Below, one piece after another: positions 1 through 5,243 of a DNA stretch of 5,359 nucleotides. The notes beneath the pieces were generated by a model. It made no database searches. It worked only from the letters and a program-made list of their open reading frames with translations, and had not been told where the DNA came from. Location: NCBI GenBank assembly GCA_910584115.1, contig CAJTYN010000105.1, forward strand, positions 1 through 5,359, read 5' to 3'. Position numbers and translations under genes: made by a program. Position 1 is the first letter of the stretch. Every line of letters starts with the position of its first letter. The DNA comes from an uncultured Lachnospiraceae bacterium (GTDB lineage: Bacteria > Bacillota > Clostridia > Lachnospirales > Lachnospiraceae).

Positions 1-92
1 GTACCAAAAGCGCCGGGGGATTGCGATTTCCCCCGGACCCCTTAAAACGCTTTTTGAAAAGGCAAGTATCTTGGAGCATCTGTAGATTTGTG
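1..92. repeat. Dispersed intergenic repeat, copy 1 (left end cut by window edge)
   Basis: This is the first of three related non-coding copies. It opens with the 18 bases GTACCAAAAGCGCCGGGG, which recur exactly at 2966-2983. A stem follows, CCGGGGGA (13-20) with TCCCCCGG (29-36). Next come CCCCTTAAAAC (38-48, exact at 3054-3064), a TTTTTGAA block, and an ATCTGTAGATTTGTG end matching ATCTGTAAATTTGTG at 3093-3107. By comparison with copies 2 and 3, a leading hairpin should lie just outside the window. There is no coding capacity. It may be a small non-autonomous element or a terminator-like repeat; which one is not decided by the sequence. Confidence 0.7.
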
Positions 93-95
93 GCG

Positions 96-132
96 GTCAG
101 AGGGGATTTTGGATCTTCAAATGGGCTCTGAC
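96..132. repeat. Short inverted repeat in the region before moeA
   Basis: GTCAGAG (96-102) and CTCTGAC (126-132) form a perfect 7-bp inverted repeat around a 23-base loop. It lies just after repeat copy 1. It could be part of that element, an operator or chance; nothing else supports a role. Confidence 0.3.
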
Positions 133-149
133 ACTGCAGCGAATATAAA
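122..149 (+). promoter_or_regulatory. Weak candidate promoter for the moeA operon
   Basis: TATAAA at 144-149 is a good -10 element. The hexamer 16 bases upstream, TGGGCT (122-127), matches only three positions of the -35 consensus. A start near 156 would give a leader of about 145 bases containing the 209-238 hairpin. A second -10-like TAATAC lies at 273-278 but has no good -35 partner. The true promoter is uncertain. Confidence 0.25.
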
Positions 150-208
150 GGACCGGGATCTCATTTATCTCTCTGGTTTTCACAGATCATGCTGTCTGCC
201 GATGTATG

Positions 209-238
209 ACCGGGGAGAGATAGCCCTCTCTTTCCGGT
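209..238 (+). promoter_or_regulatory. Strong leader hairpin upstream of moeA
   Basis: Bases 209-220 pair with 227-238 to give a 12-bp uninterrupted stem with two G-U pairs and the six-base loop TAGCCC. It lies 63 bases before the moeA start. No run of T follows, so it is not a classic terminator. It could protect the mRNA, bind a regulator or be part of a larger folded leader. I could not match it to the Moco riboswitch. Confidence 0.5.
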
Positions 239-289
239 GTCCCTTTGTGATGGGATGATGAAATGTTCGCTGTAATACGTAAAAGATAG

Positions 290-295
290 AGGAGG
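290..295 (+). promoter_or_regulatory. Ribosome binding site of moeA
   Basis: AGGAGG, six bases before the ATG at 302, is a full consensus Shine-Dalgarno sequence and fixes the moeA start. Confidence 0.85.
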
Positions 296-301
296 ACACA
301 T

Positions 302-1507
302 ATGGAAAAAGTAACTGTAGAACAGGCGACCGAACTGGTCCTGGAACATGCGAGGGTGATCACCGATACGGAAGAAGTCCCGCTGCTGCAGGCATCCGGC
401 CGCATCCTGGCCAAAGACATGACGGCCGCCTTTGACAATCCGCCCTTCGACCGCTCCCCGATCGACGGGTATGCCTGCCGGGCCGCGGACACAGCGGGCG
501 CCTCGGAGACAGACCCTGCCCGGCTCAAGGTCACCCGTGAGATCGACGCGGGACAATATTCCACCGAAGAGATCAAGGAAGGCCAAGCCGTGCGCATCAT
601 GACCGGCGCCGCCATCCCGCCCGGCTGCGACTGCTGTATCCGCCAGGAGGACACCGATTACGGCGAGGACGTGGTCTCCATCCGCCGCCCGGAAAGGTCC
701 GGGGGGAATTATTGCCTGCGGGGCGAGGATTTCAAGACCGGGGACGTACTGCTGAAAAAGGGCTCCCGCTTGAGTTTCATCGAAGCCGGGATCCTGGCAG
801 GCATGGGGCAGACATCCGTCCCCGTCTATCGCCAACCCCGGGCCGCCGTCTTTACCACCGGGGACGAAGTGATCCTCCCCGGACAGCCGCTGCCGCCGGG
901 CAAGATCTACGACAGCAACCAGACACTCCTGGCCTCCCGGCTCCTGGACTTCGGCGCGAAGCTCGTCCACGTCTCATCCATACCGGACGAACCCCCAGCC
1001 ATGGCCGCCGCCCTGCGAAAAGCCGCAGCGGACGTGGATGTGATCTTCACCACCGGGGCCGTATCCGTGGGAAAAAAGGACATCATGCACGAAGCCCTCT
1101 CCCTTGCCGGAGCCGAACGCGTCTTCTGGCGGGTACTGGTCAAGCCGGGGATGCCCACCCTCTTTTCCACCTATAAAGACGTGCCGATCATCAGCCTCTC
1201 CGGCAATCCTTTCGGCGTGGCCGTCATGGTGGAACTCCTGGGCCGTCCACTGTTTTCGAAGATGCGCCAGGACGACCGCCTGACCCTCAAACGGGTGCAG
1301 GGGACCATGGCCGATGCTTTCAAAAAAGCCAGCGGCGGACGCCGGTTCGTCCGGGCCCTCTGGGAAAACGGCGCCTTCCACCTGCCAGACGGCCTGCATT
1401 CCAACGGAGTCCTGGCCTCCATGGCCGGATGCAACTGCCTGATCGACATCCCCGCGGGCTCGCCGGCGCTGCAGCAGGGCGACCGAGCGGAAGCCGTTTT
1501 ATTATGA
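302..1507 (+). CDS. moeA: Molybdopterin molybdenumtransferase MoeA
   Basis: MoeA inserts molybdate into adenylylated molybdopterin in the cytoplasm, the metal-insertion step of Moco synthesis. The protein is 401 aa, close to the usual 400-410. Family motifs appear in order: PPFDRSPIDGYA (47-58), RIMTGAAIPPG (98-108), RGEDF (140-144), FTTGDE (184-189), TTGAVSVGKKD (250-260), KPGMP (281-285) and LSGNPFG (299-305), then a C-terminal beta domain (about 325-401). Acidic residues expected in the active site are present: D55, D143, E189, D229, D260. Some positions differ from the E. coli-type pattern: GG becomes GA in GGVSVG, KPGKP becomes KPGMP, and LPGNPVS becomes LSGNPFG. From memory such variants occur in clostridial MoeA proteins, so I do not infer loss of activity. 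The TGA stop overlaps the mobB ATG, indicating co-transcription and translational coupling. Tungsten instead of molybdenum cannot be excluded. Confidence 0.93.
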   Translation: MEKVTVEQATELVLEHARVITDTEEVPLLQASGRILAKDMTAAFDNPPFDRSPIDGYACRAADTAGASETDPARLKVTREIDAGQYSTEEIKEGQAVRIMTGAAIPPGCDCCIRQEDTDYGEDVVSIRRPERSGGNYCLRGEDFKTGDVLLKKGSRLSFIEAGILAGMGQTSVPVYRQPRAAVFTTGDEVILPGQPLPPGKIYDSNQTLLASRLLDFGAKLVHVSSIPDEPPAMAAALRKAAADVDVIFTTGAVSVGKKDIMHEALSLAGAERVFWRVLVKPGMPTLFSTYKDVPIISLSGNPFGVAVMVELLGRPLFSKMRQDDRLTLKRVQGTMADAFKKASGGRRFVRALWENGAFHLPDGLHSNGVLASMAGCNCLIDIPAGSPALQQGDRAEAVLL

Positions 1508-2031
1508 TCATGAAAAAAAAGAAAACAGACACACAGATCTTCGCGATCAGCGGAGTCAAGAACTCCGGAAAGACGACCCTGATCACCCGGCTCCTGCCTC
1601 TTTTGGCAGAGCAGGGGCTCAAGGTAGCCACCATCAAGCACGACGGACATGATTTTGACGCGGATGTCCCGGGGACCGACACGTACCGCCATTTTCACGC
1701 GGGCGCCTACGGCACGGCGATCTTCTCCGACTCCAGATATATGGTGGTCAAAGAGCAGCCCCTCATGACAGAGGAGATGCTCATGGAGTTTTTTCCGGAG
1801 GCCGACCTGATCTTGCTGGAGGGCTTCAAGACCTGCCCTTACAGGAAGATCGAGCTGATCCGCAGAGGCAATTCCGTAAAGAGCGTCTGCGAAGGGTACA
1901 ACCTGACCGCGATCGCCACCGATCTATATCCAGCAGAACTGGAGCGCACCGATGCCTCCATCCCCCTCCTGGACCTCAACGCACCCGCGAAGATCGTATC
2001 CTACATCCTCAACGACAGGAGAAATAAATGA
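1504..2031 (+). CDS. mobB: Molybdopterin-guanine dinucleotide biosynthesis adaptor protein MobB
   Basis: MobB is a small GTP-binding P-loop protein that assists nucleotide attachment to Moco, normally with MobA. The 175-aa protein shows a Walker A loop GVKNSGKTT (17-25), the MobB signature VATIKHDGHDFDADVPGTD (41-59) followed by YRHFHAGA (61-68), and a Walker B-like strand DLILLEGFK (101-109). I chose the ATG at 1504, which overlaps the moeA stop as ATGA. An in-frame ATG at 1429 lies deep inside moeA and would add 25 residues lacking any MobB resemblance. ATG 1510 is also possible. A poor GGAAG precedes the start, so translation probably depends on coupling to moeA. The gene's TGA overlaps the next ATG. 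The usual partner MobA is missing in intact form; see the next gene. Confidence 0.92.
   Translation: MIMKKKKTDTQIFAISGVKNSGKTTLITRLLPLLAEQGLKVATIKHDGHDFDADVPGTDTYRHFHAGAYGTAIFSDSRYMVVKEQPLMTEEMLMEFFPEADLILLEGFKTCPYRKIELIRRGNSVKSVCEGYNLTAIATDLYPAELERTDASIPLLDLNAPAKIVSYILNDRRNK
2017..2021 (+). promoter_or_regulatory. Ribosome binding site of the MobA-like/ModE fusion gene
   Basis: AGGAG inside the end of mobB, six bases before ATG 2028, supports that start. ATG 2031 directly follows in the same frame and would remove one residue. Confidence 0.7.
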
Positions 2032-2936
2032 TGAAGACAGGCGCTATCATCCTCGCCTCCTGGCAGCCCCTCGAAAAAAATAGGGACAACGAAGACATGC
2101 CCATCTTCCTGCCCATGTACCCGCTGGACGGCACCACCGTGATCAAACGGGAGATCGCCGCCCTGCGAAAGGCTTCCGTCTCCCCCATCCTCGTCCTGGC
2201 CGACTGCAAAAAAGAGATCCTCAAGAACCATCTGAGCCACAACCATGTGGTCTTCATCGAAGACGACGCCTGCCAGGAGCCAGACCGGGAGCGGACCCTG
2301 CAGGCCGGACTGGCCGCCGCCCGTTCCCAGATGGACCGGGTGATCGTCGTCCCGGTGGATATGCCCGCGTTCTCTTTCCAGACACTGGAAAAGCTCCTGA
2401 CATATCAAAAGAGCACGATCCCCATCTACGACCGGCAGGCCGGCTGGCCCAGGACCTATGTATTTTCAGATAAAGGAGCGGAAACGACTAAAGCCGAGCA
2501 AGTCCCCGTAGACGATCCCGGCGTCCTGCTCTCTCTCCTGGATCCGGACGGGATCGAGAAGACGCAGCAGTATCTGAAGACACAGCGCAGCATCAACGGG
2601 CTGCGCTGTAAGACGAAGGTCATCCTCACGCGGGAAGAAGATTTCTTCGGACCGGGCGTCTGCCGTCTGCTGGAATACATCGACGAGACCGGCTCGATCC
2701 AGGCCGCGGCCTCCCGGATGCACATGTCCTATTCCAAGAGCTGGAAGATGATCAACAAGGTGGAACAGGAGATGGGCTTCCCCTTCCTGAACCGCTCAAA
2801 CGGCGGGAGATCCGGCGGGAGTTCCACCCTCACGGAGGAAGGCCGCCTGTTCATCGAACGGTATCAGGCCATGAGCCAGGATATGCGGCGCATCAGCCAG
2901 AATTTTTTTGACGTTTATTTCAAGGATTTTCAGTAA
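2028..2936 (+). CDS. Degenerate MobA-like nucleotidyltransferase fused to a ModE-type winged-helix DNA-binding domain
   Basis: The 302-aa protein has two parts. Residues 1 to about 180 resemble the MobA/MocA-type NTP transferase fold: an opening strand GAIILA (5-10), VIVVPVDMPAFS (105-116), which matches the family's metal-binding PxDMP strand, and YDRQAGWP (134-141). The nucleotide-binding signature GGxSxRMGxxK is absent; SWQPLEKNRDN stands in its place. Residues about 196-290 match the N-terminal domain of ModE: LLEYIDETGSIQAAASRM (214-231), SYSKSWKMINKVEQ (234-247), then a wing with the ModE-like glycine-rich NGGRSGGSSTLT (258-269). There are no TOBE/Mop molybdate-binding domains, as in E. 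coli ModE, so an effector may bind the N-terminal domain instead. The gene overlaps mobB as ATGA and ends the operon. It is probably a Moco-pathway regulator. Residual MobA or MocA activity is less likely but not excluded. Confidence 0.85.
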   Translation: MMKTGAIILASWQPLEKNRDNEDMPIFLPMYPLDGTTVIKREIAALRKASVSPILVLADCKKEILKNHLSHNHVVFIEDDACQEPDRERTLQAGLAAARSQMDRVIVVPVDMPAFSFQTLEKLLTYQKSTIPIYDRQAGWPRTYVFSDKGAETTKAEQVPVDDPGVLLSLLDPDGIEKTQQYLKTQRSINGLRCKTKVILTREEDFFGPGVCRLLEYIDETGSIQAAASRMHMSYSKSWKMINKVEQEMGFPFLNRSNGGRSGGSSTLTEEGRLFIERYQAMSQDMRRISQNFFDVYFKDFQ

Positions 2937-2946
2937 GAGATCATGT

Positions 2947-2969
2947 GTACTTTTCTGCGAGAAAAGTAC
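2947..2969. terminator. Hairpin after the moeA-mobB-fusion operon, possible terminator
   Basis: GTACTTTTCT (2947-2956) pairs perfectly with AGAAAAGTAC (2960-2969) around a GCG loop, starting 10 bases after the TAA stop. It has no T run after the stem, so termination is plausible but not certain. It also forms the left end of repeat copy 2. Confidence 0.45.
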
Positions 2970-3107
2970 CAAAAGCGCCGGGGTTGCTAAGCGCCAGTGG
3001 CGCTTGATCAGCAACGACCGGAACGAAGTGGAGACCTCGCGATCTCCCCCTGCCCCCTTAAAACACTATTTTTGAATGGTAAACGTTTTATTATCTGTAA
3101 ATTTGTG
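2947..3107. repeat. Dispersed intergenic repeat, copy 2 (long form with an inner 55-base insert)
   Basis: The order is: leading hairpin 2947-2969, GTACCAAAAGCGCCGGGG (2966-2983), an extra 55 bases (2984-3038) that copy 1 lacks, GCGATCTCCCCC (3039-3050), CCCCTTAAAAC (3054-3064), a TTTTTGAA block and ATCTGTAAATTTGTG (3093-3107). The extra piece is structured. GTTGCT/AGCAAC (2983-2988 and 3010-3015) encloses AAGCGC/GCGCTT (2989-2994 and 3000-3005) with a GATC bulge, and GGAGA (3030-3034) faces TCTCC (3043-3047). With copy 3 it fills most of the non-coding stretch 2937-3246; the rest, 3108-3148, is AT-rich with nothing recognisable. Confidence 0.7.
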
Positions 3108-3148
3108 ATAATTAAGAGAAACTTTAGGTTTTTATGTGCGTTCTAATA

Positions 3149-3246
3149 TATTTTTCCGTAAAAATACCAAGGCGCCGGAAAATCGCACATCCCCCCAGAC
3201 TTCTTTAAAATGATGTTTTGGAAGACGGGTATTCGATCATCTGTGA
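3149..3246. repeat. Dispersed intergenic repeat, copy 3 (diverged)
   Basis: This copy has the same architecture and orientation as copies 1 and 2. A hairpin TATTTTT/AAAAATA (3149-3155 and 3160-3166) runs into ATACCAAGGCGCCGG, then TCGCACATCCCCCC, CTTTAAAA, TGTTTTGGAAG and ATCTGTGATCAC. The end of the element reaches the stop codon of the DUF364 gene at 3247. It lacks the 55-base insert of copy 2 and is the least conserved of the three. Confidence 0.5.
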
Positions 3247-3996
3247 TCACTGGCCGTGGCAGATCCTTTTTAGTCCTAAGAGCGCCGCCGCACCCGCTAC
3301 GGTCGTTCCGTAGAATAGGACTTCTTTATCCAGACCTATGTAGTCCACGATCGTCCCGTTGGACAGGGTGCTGCCTGTACATAGGATGAGATCCGCCCAG
3401 CGGATGACTTCTTCACGGTCCCGCTCTCCGTCCAGGATCTTCACCCCAGACTTGGTCTTCCCGATCATCTCCGGGTTCAGGTCCAGGAGCCGTATCTCAA
3501 ATTTCTCAGACAGCCGTTCCAGCAGGGCGGGCTGGTAACCCACCTGGGCGATCTTCACGGGGCCGTACGTTTCCATGAGGGTATCCGCAATCTTCACGGC
3601 GCATTCCTCTGGGCCTTCGTCCCTGCAGTGGATCGTCCGGTCGCTCAATCCCAGCTTTCTCGTGACCGCGTTCATCGCCGCGATGAAGATCGCCCGGTCG
3701 TGGTCATTTCCCACCACGTCCAGTTCCAGCACCTCCTCTATGGTCCCGCTAAAAGCCGACGGCGCGCTGGTAAACGTCTGGCCGATGGCCACGTCAAACT
3801 CCGCCTGCATCATCACTTCCCTGCCTGTGAGCAGCGGGAAATCTTTCCGTTTTGTCTCGCCGATGGCTTCCTGGGCCGAGAGCGCCCGGCATCCGATCTT
3901 GACTTCCCGTCCCAACAGACCGTTTTCCTCTACAATCTTTTTGAACTTCTCCATCAATACCGAAAAAAACTCTCTTCTTGACTTTTCTTTTGTCAT
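3247..3996 (-). CDS. DUF4213/DUF364 protein (putative heavy-metal chelation family)
   Basis: The 249-aa soluble protein has no signal peptide or membrane segment. Residues about 10-90 look like the N-terminal DUF4213 domain. Residues about 95-249 look like DUF364, a Rossmann-like domain: VGNDHDRAIFIAAMNA (95-110), VKIAQVGYQPALLERL (147-162), a DLN turn (172-174), CTGSTLSNGTI (206-216) and FYGTTVAGAAALLGLKR (228-244). The family has been proposed to chelate heavy metals; its biochemical role is not established to my knowledge. Cysteines at 36, 124, 132, 206 and 246 could serve as ligands. The start is supported by GGAGG seven bases upstream (4004-4008). It has its own promoter carrying a palindrome and converges on the moeA operon. 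Its position between Moco genes suggests a role in molybdenum, tungsten or cofactor handling, which is inference from context only. Confidence 0.8.
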   Translation of the reverse strand: MTKEKSRREFFSVLMEKFKKIVEENGLLGREVKIGCRALSAQEAIGETKRKDFPLLTGREVMMQAEFDVAIGQTFTSAPSAFSGTIEEVLELDVVGNDHDRAIFIAAMNAVTRKLGLSDRTIHCRDEGPEECAVKIADTLMETYGPVKIAQVGYQPALLERLSEKFEIRLLDLNPEMIGKTKSGVKILDGERDREEVIRWADLILCTGSTLSNGTIVDYIGLDKEVLFYGTTVAGAAALLGLKRICHGQ

Positions 3997-4045
3997 TTCC
4001 TATCCTCCATCTGATCCCCTGACCCTTGTCGTTTTTACTGTCTTT

Positions 4046-4074
4046 AATCTACACACGATATCTGAGATCGTCAA
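4046..4074 (-). promoter_or_regulatory. Promoter of the DUF364 gene
   Basis: On the minus strand, TTGACG (4069-4074) and TAGATT (4046-4051) are separated by exactly 17 bases. This is a good housekeeping-sigma promoter. Transcription would begin near 4039, giving a leader of about 40 bases that includes the GGAGG site. Confidence 0.75.
4055..4071. promoter_or_regulatory. Candidate operator: 17-bp near-palindrome in the DUF364 promoter
   Basis: ACGATATCTGAGATCGT reads almost the same on both strands. Seven of eight arm pairs match around a central T. It fills the space between -35 and -10 and overlaps the last three bases of the -35, a classic repressor position. The CGATAT half loosely recalls the CGnTATATA half-sites of ModE, so the ModE-like domain encoded at 2028-2936 is a possible binder. 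That link is inference. Confidence 0.5.
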
Positions 4075-4141
4075 CTTATTTTTCAGCACGCGTTTGAGGA
4101 TGAAGGAGCCAGAGGTGAAAAGCCCTGAATGCCTAAGACAC

Positions 4142-4170
4142 CAAGACCACCGGTCAGCCCGGTGGTCTTG
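4142..4170 (-). terminator. Strong hairpin after the MOSC-MogA gene, likely terminator
   Basis: CAAGACCACCGG (4142-4153) pairs with CCGGTGGTCTTG (4159-4170), a perfect 12-bp GC-rich stem with the loop TCAGC (4154-4158), 20 bases downstream of the MOSC-MogA stop. The following minus-strand sequence, GTGTCTT, is only moderately T-rich. The hairpin separates this gene from the independently promoted DUF364 gene. Confidence 0.6.
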
Positions 4171-4189
4171 TATCCTTACACATCCTGAT

Positions 4190-5122
4190 CTATCTGCCGC
4201 ATTCCCCCGCTGTCCCCCGTAAGATCCCCAATCCGTGATCCAGATGGGGCAGCACATATTCCAGGCTCTCTCTTACCGCCTTCGGGCTCCCCGGCAGGTT
4301 GACGATCAATGTCTTCTTGCGGATCCCGGAAACGGCGCGGCTCAACATGGCGCGGCCGGTGATCGTCAGGGAATACTGGCGGATCGCGTCGGCGATCCCG
4401 TTTGCCATGCGGTCGCAGACCTCGATCGTGGCCTCCGGCGTCAGATCCCTCTCCGAGAAACCTGTCCCGCCTGTGGTGAAGATCACATCCACCTGGCGCT
4501 GGTCTGCCAGACGGATCAGCTGTGCGGCCAGAGGCTGCCTGCCGTCCGGCAAGAGCAGCGTCTCCACCACCCGGTAGCCTTCTTTTTCCAGCATCTCCTG
4601 GATGGCCGGGCCGCTTTTGTCTTCCCGTTCGCCTTTGGCGCCTTTATCGCTCAGCGTGACCACGGCTGCCCTAAACGGGCGGTCTTCGGGCAGCGGCAGC
4701 ATCTCGATGGTATCGCCTGTCTTGATCTCTCCCCCTTTGATCACCTGGGTAAAGACCCCTTCCCTGGGCATGATGCAGTCGCCCACCGCATGGTAGATCG
4801 CGCAGTGGCTGTGGCATTCTTTCCCGATCTGGGTGAGTTCCAGCACCGCCTCTCCGATCTGGAAACGGGTACCCACCGGGACCTGGCGCAGGTCGAAGCC
4901 TTCCACGACGAGATTTTCCCCAAAGGCCCCGAAATCCACCTCCACGCCTTTGGCGCGGAATTCTTCTATCTTTTCAAAAGAAAGGAGACTCACCTGACGG
5001 TGCCACTTGCCGCCGTGGGCGTCTTTTTCGATGCCCCAGTCCTCGACTAATGTGGCTGTCTCCACAGGTTTTTTCTGCGTCCCCTTCTTTTCACTGACGC
5101 ATATGGCCAATATCTTTCCCAT
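4190..5122 (-). CDS. MOSC domain - MogA/MoaB molybdopterin adenylyltransferase fusion protein
   Basis: This 310-aa cytoplasmic protein joins two Moco domains. Residues 1 to about 142 are a MOSC domain, a fold shared with the C-terminus of Moco sulfurases: GIEKDAHGG (30-38), FGAFGENLVVEG (64-75) and the cysteine-containing stretch ELTQIGKECHSHCAI (95-109), with C116 in VGDCIMPREG. Residues about 149-305 are MogA/MoaB, which adenylylates molybdopterin before MoeA adds the metal: AAVVTLSDKGAKGEREDKSG (152-171), LLPDGRQ (190-196), TTGGTGFSERDLTPEAT (216-232) and NLPGSPKAVRE (275-285). D193 and D226 correspond to the conserved MogA aspartates. I chose ATG 5122, with AAGGAGG (5128-5134) five bases upstream. 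A TTG at 5137 would place that ribosome site inside the gene. The fusion suggests coupled handling of molybdopterin; what the MOSC part acts on is unknown. It probably works with MoeA of the 302-2936 operon. Confidence 0.92.
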   Translation of the reverse strand: MGKILAICVSEKKGTQKKPVETATLVEDWGIEKDAHGGKWHRQVSLLSFEKIEEFRAKGVEVDFGAFGENLVVEGFDLRQVPVGTRFQIGEAVLELTQIGKECHSHCAIYHAVGDCIMPREGVFTQVIKGGEIKTGDTIEMLPLPEDRPFRAAVVTLSDKGAKGEREDKSGPAIQEMLEKEGYRVVETLLLPDGRQPLAAQLIRLADQRQVDVIFTTGGTGFSERDLTPEATIEVCDRMANGIADAIRQYSLTITGRAMLSRAVSGIRKKTLIVNLPGSPKAVRESLEYVLPHLDHGLGILRGTAGECGR

Positions 5123-5152
5123 AAGATCCTCCTTCAATGTGCATTTTCTCTA

Positions 5153-5181
5153 ATGTTATCACAAAGAGGGCCGATCGTAAA
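5153..5181 (-). promoter_or_regulatory. Promoter of the MOSC-MogA gene
   Basis: On the minus strand, TTTACG (5176-5181) and TAACAT (5153-5158) are 17 bases apart. A TG one base before the -10 makes it an extended -10 promoter. The first ten bases, TTTACGATCG, resemble TTGACGATCT of the DUF364 promoter, but no matching right half of the palindrome is present here. Confidence 0.65.
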
Positions 5182-5219
5182 CTATGCAGATCAGCTCAGT
5201 ACACAAACACATTCCTGCT

Positions 5220-5243
5220 AAAAGAGTATTTTATCACTCTTTT
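5220..5243. terminator. AT-rich bidirectional hairpin, likely terminator of the acetyltransferase gene
   Basis: AAAAGAGT (5220-5227) pairs perfectly with ACTCTTTT (5236-5243) around an eight-base loop. On the minus strand the stem is flanked by A and ends in TTTT, as in intrinsic terminators. The loop holds most of the TGA stop at 5234-5236. Plus-strand transcripts would also meet T residues after the stem. Confidence 0.5.

Noticed and set aside
93..301. A Moco riboswitch upstream of moeA
   Set aside because: The leader has a strong hairpin but I could not find the conserved core I remember from the E. coli moaA leader. A covariance-model search would be needed to decide.
1429..1503. An extended mobB start inside moeA
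   Set aside because: The 25 extra residues are read out of frame from conserved moeA sequence, have no MobB resemblance, and the ATG at 1504 forms the usual ATGA overlap.
161..1698. Long open frames opposite moeA and mobB
   Set aside because: They mirror GC-rich coding sequence, have no recognisable domains, and overlap well-supported genes.
2984..3050. A tRNA or small structured RNA gene in copy 2
   Set aside because: The stems do not form a cloverleaf and there is no T-loop GTTCRA motif. The sequence is better explained as part of the repeat.
1..3246. CRISPR array from the recurring GCGCCGG blocks
   Set aside because: There are only three unevenly spaced, structured copies of differing length, with no regular spacers and no cas genes.
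3575..4222. Plus-strand open frame opposite the DUF364 gene
   Set aside because: It is antisense to a gene with clear family motifs, ribosome site and promoter, and it runs through that promoter and the 4142-4170 hairpin.
4235..5050. Plus-strand open frame opposite MOSC-MogA
   Set aside because: It is a shadow of the strongly supported minus-strand gene, with no domain of its own.
5123..5137. TTG start for the MOSC-MogA gene
   Set aside because: It would place the AAGGAGG ribosome site inside the gene. ATG 5122 has correct spacing to that site and begins the MOSC domain normally.
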